Below, piece by piece: positions 8,209 to 15,490 of a stretch of DNA of 64,000 nucleotides (positions within the stretch are counted from its first letter, which is position 1; every line of letters begins with the position of its first letter). The DNA comes from Myxococcales bacterium (lineage in GTDB: Bacteria; Myxococcota_A; Polyangia; Polyangiales; Polyangiaceae). Below the pieces are notes generated by a model. The model worked only from the letters and a program-made list of their open reading frames with translations. It made no database searches and was not told the origin of the DNA. The stretch lies in the NCBI GenBank assembly GCA_016720545.1, contig JADKKK010000003.1, forward strand, positions 186,001-250,000. The letters are read 5' to 3'. The translations under genes were made by a program, and so were the position numbers.

Positions 8209-9569
8209 AGGCGAGGGGGCGTAGTCGGAGGGGTCGGGGGAGCGCCGTGGCCGCCGTGGCTGCCATGACTGGTGTGCGCAGGTGTCGGAGGGGCCGCCGT
8301 GGCGAACACGGGCGGCCTAGGGGGGGGCACCGACTTTGCGGAAGACGTGGCGAGCGGTCCGGGAGCGCTCGGGGCGGCCGCCGAAATCGCGGCGGTGGCG
8401 GACATCGCTGGGGAAGCGACGCTCGACGACGCGGTGGCGCTGGACGCCGCGGCCGGCGCGGTAAGCGGCGGCCGGGTGTCCGTCGCGTCGCCTTGACGGC
8501 CGCGCACCGCGAGCGCCGTCGCCGCGAGCGCGGTGAGCGAGAGCAACCCCACGGCGAGCGGCCAGCGGAGGCGGCTCGGCGAAGACGTGCTCCCGGGGGC
8601 GGTCGCGCCCACGGCCCGCTGCGTGGCTTCGAGCGCGGCGACGGCCGCCGTGGCCGGCGCGGCGGCGCGATGCGTGACGGGGGGCGGAGGCGACGCGGCC
8701 GACGACGCGGCGGTCGGTGGGCCGAACACCTCTCCGAGCGCCGCCCGGAGCTCGGCCGCGTCGCGGAACCGGAGCGCGGGCTCCTTGCGCAGACACCGCG
8801 CGACCACGGCGCAGAGGCTCGCGGGGAGGTCGGGGCGCGCCGCCGAGAGATCGGGCGCCTCTACGTCACGGATCATCGTCGCGAGCTCGAGCACGTTGTC
8901 GGTGTCGAACGGAGGGCTCCCGCTCGCGACCTCGTAGAGGGTGGCGCCGAGGCTCCACACGTCGGCGCGCGCGTCGACGTCGCGCGAGGAGGCCATTTGC
9001 TCGGGCGCCATGTAGAGCGGCGACCCCATCGCCGCCGCGCTGCGGGTCACGCTCGAGCCCGGGGCCTTCGACACGCCGAAATCGAGCACCTTCAGCGTAC
9101 GTACGCCCGCGCCCCCGTGCGCGGGGCTCGCGAGGAACAGGTTCGCCGGCTTGATGTCCCGGTGCACGATGCCGAGGGCGTGTGCGACGGCGAGCCCCTC
9201 GCACGCCTGGCGCCCCCACTCGACGACCTCCTCCGCCGACAGCGGGCCGCGCGCAGCGAGCTCGTCGCCCAGGTCGTGGCCGTCCAGGTACTCCATGACG
9301 ATGTACGGCTCGCCGGACGGCGTGCGGCCGAAGTCGAACGCGCGGCACACGTGCTCGCTCCGCACCTTGGCGGCGGCGCGCGCCTCGGTGAGGAAGCGCT
9401 GCGCGCCCGCCTCGGAGGGTGCGCCAAGCAAGAGCTTGATCGCCACGCGCTCGTCGAGCTCGAGGTGCACGGCGGCGAACACGAGGCCCATCCCGCCCTG
9501 GCCGAGGACCCGCTCGATCCGGTATTTCCCGTCCAGGATGGCTCCTGGCGAGAGGGGAACGGCGTTCAT
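8205..9569 (-). CDS. Membrane serine/threonine protein kinase
   Basis: The protein has 454 residues. The Hanks-type kinase domain is at ~15-275: glycine loop GQGGMG, VAIK lysine, HRDIKPAN catalytic loop, DFG, and the activation-segment MAPEQ. A Pro/Ala-rich segment follows, then one membrane helix near residues 330-352 and an Ala/Ser/Pro-rich extracytoplasmic tail ending in His/Gly repeats. All catalytic residues are present, so it should be active. The start is the ATG at 9569 with GGAGG upstream; the open frame continues upstream but only over sthA sequence. It is the first gene of an operon with the TPR-PEGA protein and the RCC1 gene. Confidence 0.9.
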   Translation of the reverse strand: MNAVPLSPGAILDGKYRIERVLGQGGMGLVFAAVHLELDERVAIKLLLGAPSEAGAQRFLTEARAAAKVRSEHVCRAFDFGRTPSGEPYIVMEYLDGHDLGDELAARGPLSAEEVVEWGRQACEGLAVAHALGIVHRDIKPANLFLASPAHGGAGVRTLKVLDFGVSKAPGSSVTRSAAAMGSPLYMAPEQMASSRDVDARADVWSLGATLYEVASGSPPFDTDNVLELATMIRDVEAPDLSAARPDLPASLCAVVARCLRKEPALRFRDAAELRAALGEVFGPPTAASSAASPPPPVTHRAAAPATAAVAALEATQRAVGATAPGSTSSPSRLRWPLAVGLLSLTALAATALAVRGRQGDATDTRPPLTAPAAASSATASSSVASPAMSATAAISAAAPSAPGPLATSSAKSVPPPRPPVFATAAPPTPAHTSHGSHGGHGAPPTPPTTPPRL

Positions 9570-9692
9570 TTCGCCTCCGCGTTGACCCACAGCGCGCGCA
9601 CAAGGGCACTCTACCCGCTCGCGCCCGCCTTGTCCGCGCGGCGCGCGACCGCGACCGTCCGCCGCCCGTCGCGTTCGTGCTATCTGCGCGCG

Positions 9693-11114
9693 ATGGTTCC
9701 GCTCTCCCCGGTGACGCCGCTCGGCCCCACTCACGTCGACCTCATCGTCCTCGGCTCCGGCCCGGGCGGTGAGGGCGCGGCGATGAAGGCCGCGAAGGCG
9801 GGCCTCAGCGTGGCGGTCGTGGAGCGACACCACGACGTGGGCGGCGGCTGCACCCACTGGGGCACCATTCCCTCCAAGGCGCTCCGTCACGCGATCCGCA
9901 CGGTAGCGGAGTACCGCGCGAACCCGCTGCTCGCCTCGCTGACGGCCCACGTGCAGGTCGACCTGCCCGCGATGCTGCGCTCGGCCGACGCCGTCGTGCG
10001 CTCGCAGGTGCAGCTCCGCCATGGCTTCTACGAGCGCAACCGCGTGAGCGTCATCCGCGGCACCGCGCGGTTCCTCGATCCGCACACCGTCGAGGTGGAG
10101 GCGCCGCACGGCGGAAAGAGCCGGCTCGTGGGCAAGGGCGTCATCCTGGCGCCCGGCGCGCGGCCGTACCACCCGCCCGACATCGACTTCGACCACCCCA
10201 GGGTGCGCGACAGCGACACCATTCTGCGCCTCGACTCGAACCCGCAGTCGCTCATCATTTATGGCGCTGGCGTCGTCGGCTGCGAGTACGCCTCGATGTT
10301 CCGCACGCTAGGGATGAAGGTCACGCTCATCAACACGCGTGACAAGCTCCTCTCGTTCCTCGACGACGAGATCGTCGACGCGCTCGCCTATCACCTGCGC
10401 GACCAGGGCACCGTGATCCGCCACATGGAGGAGTACGAGAGCGTCGAGACTCACGACGACTACGTCGTCATTCACCTAAAGAGCGGCAAGAGCCTCAAGG
10501 GCGATATTCTCCTCTGGGCGAACGGCCGCACGGGGAACACGCAGGGCATCGGCCTCGAGGCGATCGGTCTGACGCCCGACTCGCGCGGTCAGCTGAGCGT
10601 CGACGGGCACTTCCGCACGGCGCTGCCCCACGTGTACGCGGTGGGCGACGTGATAGGCCCGCCCGCCCTCGCGAGCGCCGCCTACGATCAGGGGCGCGCC
10701 GCCGCCACGCACTTCGCCGACGGTGGAGCGGAGCCGTTCACCCGTGAGATCCCCACAGGCATCTACACGACCCCGGAGATAAGCTCTCTCGGCCGCAACG
10801 AGCGAGAGCTCACGCTGGAGAAGGTGCCTTACGAGGTGGGGCACGCGCTCTTCCGCAGCCTCGCGCGAGCGCAGATCGTGGGCCAGCCCGTGGGCATGCT
10901 GAAGATCCTCTTCCACCGCGAGAGCCGTAAGGTGCTTGGCATTCACTGCTTTGGCTATCAGGCCGCCGAGATCGTGCACATCGGGCAGGCGGTGATGTCG
11001 CAGCCCGACCCGCACAACACGCTCGACTACTTCATCACGAACACCTTCAATTACCCCACGATGGCCGAGGCCTACCGGGTCGCCGCGCTGAACGGCATCA
11101 ACCGCTGCTTCTGA
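9693..11114 (+). CDS. sthA: Soluble pyridine nucleotide transhydrogenase
   Basis: The protein has 473 residues, normal for the family. This FAD flavoprotein moves hydride between NADPH and NAD+. It has the FAD-binding motif LGSGPGGEGAA near residue 20, the SthA-type segment GGGCTHWGTIPSKALRHA near 50-66 (Thr replaces the second redox cysteine of lipoamide dehydrogenases), the NAD(P) motif GAGVVGCEYASMF near 190, the second FAD motif VYAVGDVIGPP and the C-terminal dimerisation domain. The CTHWG pattern separates SthA from lipoamide dehydrogenase and mercuric reductase. It is divergent from the kinase operon, with only ~120 bases between. Confidence 0.92.
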   Translation: MVPLSPVTPLGPTHVDLIVLGSGPGGEGAAMKAAKAGLSVAVVERHHDVGGGCTHWGTIPSKALRHAIRTVAEYRANPLLASLTAHVQVDLPAMLRSADAVVRSQVQLRHGFYERNRVSVIRGTARFLDPHTVEVEAPHGGKSRLVGKGVILAPGARPYHPPDIDFDHPRVRDSDTILRLDSNPQSLIIYGAGVVGCEYASMFRTLGMKVTLINTRDKLLSFLDDEIVDALAYHLRDQGTVIRHMEEYESVETHDDYVVIHLKSGKSLKGDILLWANGRTGNTQGIGLEAIGLTPDSRGQLSVDGHFRTALPHVYAVGDVIGPPALASAAYDQGRAAATHFADGGAEPFTREIPTGIYTTPEISSLGRNERELTLEKVPYEVGHALFRSLARAQIVGQPVGMLKILFHRESRKVLGIHCFGYQAAEIVHIGQAVMSQPDPHNTLDYFITNTFNYPTMAEAYRVAALNGINRCF

Positions 11115-11191
11115 GCCCGCGCGCGGCGGGGGGCGGTGCGGACCGAGCGCCGCGGGACACACCAAGAGCCTGCCGTCGCGGCCGCCGTTGA

Positions 11192-11210
11192 CCCCGCGTG
11201 TGGCGCGGGG
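11192..11210 (+). terminator. Hairpin after sthA (weak terminator candidate)
   Basis: A seven-base perfect stem (CCCCGCG / CGCGGGG) with a 5-base loop lies in the 150-base gap between sthA and the next gene. No T-run follows, so it may be a pause or processing site rather than an intrinsic terminator. Confidence 0.3.
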
Positions 11211-11264
11211 CACCGTGGGCGCTCGGCCGCGTCGAGGGGACGAGGCCCACCCGAAAGGAAACCC

Positions 11265-11600
11265 ATGAAGAAGTTCCTCGTACTCTACAAGGCCCCGAGC
11301 TCCTCCTTTCAACAGATGATGAGCGCGACGCCCGAGCAGCAGAAGGCGGGCATGGACGCGTGGATGGCCTGGGGCGCGAAGGCCGCGGGCTCGATCGTCG
11401 ACATGGGCGCGCCTCTCGGAAAGAGCCTGCGCGTGACCGCCACGGGGTCGAGCGCCTCCTCGAACGACCTCGGCGGCTACTCCGTGCTCCAGGCCGAGTC
11501 GAAGGAGGCGCTGGCGGCGACCCTGCAGGGGCACCCGCACTTCATGACGCCCGAGGGGTTCATCGACGTCGTGGAGATCATGCCCATTCCCGGCATGTGA
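11265..11600 (+). CDS. YCII-like small protein
   Basis: The protein has 111 residues. It opens with MKKFLVLYKAP, contains an alpha-helical middle with DAWMAWGAKAAGSIVDMG, and ends in a strand-helix-strand (GGYSVLQAES, then IDVVEIMPIPG). This is the alpha-beta pattern of YCII/DGPF-type dimeric barrels, whose roles are mostly unknown. The start has a clear ribosome site, AAAGGAAA, ahead of the ATG. It may be cotranscribed with the lipoprotein gene 64 bases downstream. Confidence 0.7.
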   Translation: MKKFLVLYKAPSSSFQQMMSATPEQQKAGMDAWMAWGAKAAGSIVDMGAPLGKSLRVTATGSSASSNDLGGYSVLQAESKEALAATLQGHPHFMTPEGFIDVVEIMPIPGM

Positions 11601-11663
11601 GCGCCGAGCGCGCGGGGCGCGTTTTTCGGGGCAGACGGCGAGAACCGAGGGCACAATGCGCGC

Positions 11664-12131
11664 ATGCGCACACGCCTCGTCCTCCTCGCCGCTCCACTCT
11701 GCCTTGTCGTGCTCGCCGGGTGTGGCAAGAAAGACAAAGAGAAGGTCGCCGAGCCCATCGCGACGGCTTCGCCCACCTTGACGGCCACCACGCAGGGCGC
11801 GGCGTCCGCCGTCGCGCCGCAGGCGCCGGCGCCCGTCGCGGTCCCGCCGGGGTCCCCGCCGCCCGACGGGAAGTACGAGCGGGTCGTCGTCGACGGGGTG
11901 ACCGTGCCCATGATCCACGTAATGAACGGGGGCAAGGTCGTGCTGGTCGACACCGACGGCGCGAAGCCGCGGTCCTGGGAGGAGCAGTACAAGCGCAAGC
12001 GCGAGCTCCCCGCGGGGCAGTTCGATGTCCACAAGACCAACACGAACAAGAACGACTCCTTCGAGGACGACGCGATCGACAAAGAGGGGCTCTGGGTGGT
12101 CGACGCGAAGGGCAACATCACCAAGCGCTGA
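11664..12131 (+). CDS. Small lipoprotein
   Basis: The protein has 155 residues. The signal peptide ends in the lipobox VLAGC (C20) followed by GKKDKEK, then an Ala/Pro/Thr linker (~30-65) and a small C-terminal domain (~70-155) with KYERVVVDGVTVPMIHV and SWEEQYKRKRELPAGQ. No family is recognised. It ends 18 bases from the converging gene at 12150, with no visible terminator between them. Confidence 0.7.
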   Translation: MRTRLVLLAAPLCLVVLAGCGKKDKEKVAEPIATASPTLTATTQGAASAVAPQAPAPVAVPPGSPPPDGKYERVVVDGVTVPMIHVMNGGKVVLVDTDGAKPRSWEEQYKRKRELPAGQFDVHKTNTNKNDSFEDDAIDKEGLWVVDAKGNITKR

Positions 12132-12149
12132 GCGGGTCCGAAGCGCGGC

Positions 12150-13508
12150 TCAGAGGGCGAAGCGCTTCGCGAAGGCCACGGCGACGGCCACGTCGCCTGG
12201 CTCCGCGCGGCGCCCTTCGCCGAGCCGGGCGACGAGCGCGGAGACGGTGTCGACCACCTCGAAGGGCGTGCCGGGGCACGCCACGCACTCGAGCGCGTGC
12301 GCCTCGGCCTGCGCGGGACCGCTGACGCCGGCGCGCACGAGCTCGTACTCGACCTCCCGAAACCGTGCGACGAGCCCGGGGAGCCCGTCGTCGGCGCGCA
12401 CCATCGACGCGAGCGCGGCGGAGGCCATTCGCACCTCGCGGTGCTGCGGGTTGGCGCGGCTCGGCTGCTGGCGGAGGAGCGCCGCGGCGTTCACGGCGCG
12501 GCGCACCAGCTCGGAGGGGCTGCCTTGCGCCGACATGAGGCGCGCGGCCATCTTGTAGACGAGATCGTCGCCGCCGAGCATGTGGGCGAGGCGCGAGCAC
12601 AGCTCGCCGAAGCGGGGCACGCCCGCGGCGGGCGGGTTCCACGCGAGCAGGCACTTCGCGGCCCCGAGCACGACCGGGGTGTTCCGGAACCCGGCGTTCA
12701 GGAGCGCGCGGCGCGCGTCCTCGAGCAGGCGCGCGGCCTGCTCGGGGCTGCCGGCGACGCTCGCGTTGCGCGCGCACGTCACGGCTGCGTCGGGCGCTTG
12801 ATTCGCGGCGCCGAGGCCCGCTCGGTAGGCCGCCAGCGCCTGCGGGATCGGGGCCCCGGTCTTCATGAGGCCGATGACCACCTGCTCGCGGTTCTTGCGC
12901 ACGAACCCCACGTTGTTCGACAGCGCGTTGATGTCGCCCGCGAAGGCCGACATCTTCCCCTCGACCTTGTCGAAGGCTCGCAGAAACTCGTCGATCTCCG
13001 CGGCCGCGAACCGTTCCAGCCGAATTTTCAGCTGGCGGCGCACGCGCCAGCCTTTGTGGGTCAGAGCATACACCTCCGACCCGAGCGCCGGACACCCGAC
13101 CCAGCCTGCGCCTGGCGCGACCTCGCGCGCCTTCGCCATGAGCTCGCGCATGGCGGCCACACAGCGAGGGTCGGCGAGGTGTGCGAGGGCGCGGCGCATG
13201 AGGACGCGGCTCTCCTCGCGCTCCGCGAGCACGGCCTTGGGGGTCTTGACGCGGTACCAGTCCTTCTGGAGCTCTTCCTCGGTCTCGCGCAGCACCTGCG
13301 CGAGGCCCTGGGTCGCGTGGGCGTCGTCGACGCTGCGGCGCGCGTACTGCGCGACGACGGGCGCGAGCCACTGGAACGTGGCGACGTCGTCCGGATCGGC
13401 CTCGAGCGCGAGGCCGCGCTTCAGGAGGTCTTCAATCTCCTCCGACGTGACGGAGAGCTCGTTCTTCTCCAGGCCCCGCAACAGGGCGGCCGCGCGCTCG
13501 CAGTTCAT
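12150..13508 (-). CDS. Unknown 452-residue protein ending the glycosyltransferase/radical SAM operon
   Basis: The protein has 452 residues and is soluble, with no signal peptide. It is mainly helical. The first ~75 residues resemble a small helical module (CERAAALLRGLEKNEL), the middle has VYALTHKGWRVRRQLKIRLERF followed by a helix with FDKVEGKMSAFAGDIN, and the second half reads like helical repeats (EQAARLLEDARRALLNAG and similar). I do not recognise a family. The start at 13508 is fixed by the ribosome site GGGAGGA and by the ATGA overlap with a mini-ORF. A longer start at 13541 is possible but lies inside the mini-ORF. It is the last gene of the coupled operon. Confidence 0.65.
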   Translation of the reverse strand: MNCERAAALLRGLEKNELSVTSEEIEDLLKRGLALEADPDDVATFQWLAPVVAQYARRSVDDAHATQGLAQVLRETEEELQKDWYRVKTPKAVLAEREESRVLMRRALAHLADPRCVAAMRELMAKAREVAPGAGWVGCPALGSEVYALTHKGWRVRRQLKIRLERFAAAEIDEFLRAFDKVEGKMSAFAGDINALSNNVGFVRKNREQVVIGLMKTGAPIPQALAAYRAGLGAANQAPDAAVTCARNASVAGSPEQAARLLEDARRALLNAGFRNTPVVLGAAKCLLAWNPPAAGVPRFGELCSRLAHMLGGDDLVYKMAARLMSAQGSPSELVRRAVNAAALLRQQPSRANPQHREVRMASAALASMVRADDGLPGLVARFREVEYELVRAGVSGPAQAEAHALECVACPGTPFEVVDTVSALVARLGEGRRAEPGDVAVAVAFAKRFAL

Positions 13509-13573
13509 GCCTTCCTCCCTTCGGTCGGGCGGCATGGACACGTCGCTCGCCGGCGGCTCGCTTGCGTGTTCAT
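13505..13573 (-). CDS. 22-codon coupling mini-ORF
   Basis: The short frame begins MNTQASRRRAT, starts in the ATGA overlap at 13570-13573 and stops in the ATGA overlap with the 452-residue gene. Its first 18 bases match the beginning of the 74-bp repeat unit; the rest diverges and supplies the ribosome site GGGAGGA for the next gene. It is probably a decayed repeat copy that acts as a translational relay; no peptide function is implied. Confidence 0.4.
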   Translation of the reverse strand: MNTQASRRRATCPCRPTEGRKA

Positions 13574-13647
13574 GGCGACACCTCGCCGCCGGCTCGGGGC
13601 CGCCATCGACCTACGTTCGCGCCTTCGTCGCTCACTTCGAGGTTCAT
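13570..13647 (-). repeat. 74-bp repeat copy / 25-residue mini-ORF
   Basis: A 78-base frame encodes 25 residues beginning MNLEVSDEGAN and ending GRWRPRAGGEVSP. It starts in the ATGA overlap with the stop of the 155-residue gene (13644-13647) and stops in another ATGA overlap (13570-13573). Base for base without gaps it is about 83% identical to the units at 29124-29275 (13 differences in 78), although the two places hold unrelated genes. The frame, length and ATGA ends are all preserved. Confidence 0.7.
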
Positions 13648-14111
13648 GACGTTCGCTCCCTCCGCTTCGCGATCGACGCGCGCAGCGCGAAGACCGGCTC
13701 TCTGGCGCGCGCGACGACGACGGGCGGCCCCTTCGGCGTCGCGCGGGCGGCCTCGAGGACCGCGAACACGTGCCCCTCGACGCGCTCGCGCGGGGGGTCT
13801 TCACCGTCCCACACGAGCTGCACCCCGGCCACCCCGAGATCGCGGAGCGCAGCGACGAGCGCAGGCAGGTGCCTCGCGCCGCGCTCGGTGACGCGCGCCA
13901 CGACGATCGCGCCAGCGACGGCGTCGCGCCCCAGCGCCTCGAGCCGGGGGCGGGTCCGGAGCCGCACGACGGGGAGCCCGCGCGTGCCTACCACCGCGGC
14001 GCGAGCGGCGGCCTGCGCCGCGCGACGGGCCGCGGCGATGACACGCACGAGCCGGCGCGCGAGCCCAGGGTCGCGGACGTTCACCTCCACGCGCACGTCG
14101 GCGGCGCTCAC
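13644..14111 (-). CDS. Small partner protein of the radical SAM operon
   Basis: The protein has 155 residues. The start is taken as GTG in the GTGA overlap with the radical SAM stop (14108-14111); the frame extends upstream only into that gene. Alternating strands and helices (VRVEVNV, helix RRLVRVIAAARRAA, PVVRLRT, GAIVVARV, LPALVAALRDLG, VAGVQLVW, PPVVVARA) suggest an alpha/beta Rossmann- or barrel-like domain. There are no cysteines or obvious catalytic motifs. Coupling implies production together with the radical SAM enzyme, perhaps as a carrier, regulator or subunit. Function is unknown. Confidence 0.6.
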   Translation of the reverse strand: MSAADVRVEVNVRDPGLARRLVRVIAAARRAAQAAARAAVVGTRGLPVVRLRTRPRLEALGRDAVAGAIVVARVTERGARHLPALVAALRDLGVAGVQLVWDGEDPPRERVEGHVFAVLEAARATPKGPPVVVARAREPVFALRASIAKRRERTS

Positions 14112-15490
14112 CCGTGCCTCTTCTCGCGGAAGAAGCAGTTGTTCATGCAAGTGAGCGGGCACGCGTCGATGAGTGCGCGGGTGCGCGCGTACGCCTGGCT
14201 ATTCCACACGGCCTGCACGCTCGTGAGCCGCGCGTCTCCGTGCGACCACGGGAGCCGATAACAGGGCTTGATCTCTCCGCGGTGGTCGACCGCGAGGAAC
14301 GCCTCGCCGACGCGGCAGGCCACCTGGAGGGCCTCGCGGGAGGAGTCCACGAAATAGCGACGGAGCAGCTCGAGCCGCTCGGGCGTCGCGTGGACGAAGG
14401 CGCCGTACTCGGCGCGCAGCTCGGCGAGCTCGTCGAAGAGGCTCGCGAGGTCGCCCGCGCGGTCGTCCGGCCACAGGTGCGCCCCCCGCAGCCGATCGTC
14501 GCGACGCACGATCCTCCCCTCGTGAAACGAGCCGTGCTGGAGGTTCACCGGCTGAATGTTCACGCCGTCGCACCCCTCCTCGCGCGCGCGGCGGACGAGC
14601 GCGGCGATCTCGTGCACGTTGGCGCGCTGGATCACCGTGGAGACGTTCACGCGCAGCTTCGATCCACCGCGGGCCGCGCGGGCGCGCGCCATTCGACGCA
14701 CGGCTCTCCAGGCGTTCTCGCCGGCCTTGGCCACGCCCGTGATGGCGTCGTGCGTCGCGTCGGTCGCGCCGTGGATGGAGACCGAGACGGACAACACTCT
14801 CTCGGCGAGCTCGGTGGCGATCTTCTCCGAGACGGGGAAGCCATTCGTGGTGATCGTGACGAGGTGGCCGAGCGCGTTCGCGTGGCGAATGTGGTCGAGC
14901 ATCGCCGGGTCGCGGAACGGCTCCCCCGCGCCGGTGAGGGCGACGCGGCGAACGCCCCACGCCGCGGCCTGCTCCATGAGCGAGCGCACCTGCGGGACCG
15001 TGATGGTGTGCGGATCGCGCGTGGTGGCGCGGTTGCCACACATGTTGCAGGCGAGCCCGCACAGGTCGTTGGTCGAGATGTCGAGCGCCGGCGGAGGGAG
15101 AAAATAAGGGCGCCCGCTGGCCAGCTCGAGCCGGAGCGAAGGTCCGCCGTGGCGGCTCAGCGCCTCCTCGTGGAGGCGGCGGAGGGTGGGCGCGAGCTCG
15201 CCCTCGCGCGCGACCACGGTGCGATCGTCGGCTAGGTCCTCGGCCGCGAGCACCGCCGTGATCGACGGCGCGAGGCCCGCGGGCAGGTCGGCGAGCTCCC
15301 GCAGCGTCCGCGAGAGGAGCCCGAGGTTACCCGGGTCCACGTGCCAGCGCAGGGCGCGCGGCGGGCTGGGGGCGTTCGGGATCGCGTCCAGCGTCTCGCG
15401 TACGGCCGCGAGCGCGGCGCCCGGGCCTTCGGGTGTACCCGCGGCGAACAGCACGGACGGGCGGGGCTCGGCGGCGGCCGTGGTCGTCAT
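14108..15490 (-). CDS. Radical SAM protein with SPASM-like C terminus
   Basis: The protein has 460 residues. A ~130-residue N-terminal region precedes the radical SAM core. The [4Fe-4S]/SAM motif is LCGLACNMC (CX3CX2C, ~143-150), followed by the TGAGEPF loop typical of the family and TITTNGFPV. The C terminus has a SPASM-like cysteine set (ACRVG, KPCYRLPW, CPLTCMNNC) that would bind auxiliary clusters. Such enzymes do radical chemistry, often on peptides but also on sugars. The ATG at 15490 overlaps the upstream stop (ATGA), and the frame before it is not coding-like. It is coupled on both sides in the operon. Confidence 0.85.
   Translation of the reverse strand: MTTTAAAEPRPSVLFAAGTPEGPGAALAAVRETLDAIPNAPSPPRALRWHVDPGNLGLLSRTLRELADLPAGLAPSITAVLAAEDLADDRTVVAREGELAPTLRRLHEEALSRHGGPSLRLELASGRPYFLPPPALDISTNDLCGLACNMCGNRATTRDPHTITVPQVRSLMEQAAAWGVRRVALTGAGEPFRDPAMLDHIRHANALGHLVTITTNGFPVSEKIATELAERVLSVSVSIHGATDATHDAITGVAKAGENAWRAVRRMARARAARGGSKLRVNVSTVIQRANVHEIAALVRRAREEGCDGVNIQPVNLQHGSFHEGRIVRRDDRLRGAHLWPDDRAGDLASLFDELAELRAEYGAFVHATPERLELLRRYFVDSSREALQVACRVGEAFLAVDHRGEIKPCYRLPWSHGDARLTSVQAVWNSQAYARTRALIDACPLTCMNNCFFREKRHG

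Noticed and set aside
8247..9692. Open frame opposite the kinase, joined to sthA
   Set aside because: High G+C keeps the antisense frame open; the sequence is Arg/Gly low-complexity and sthA starts at 9693.
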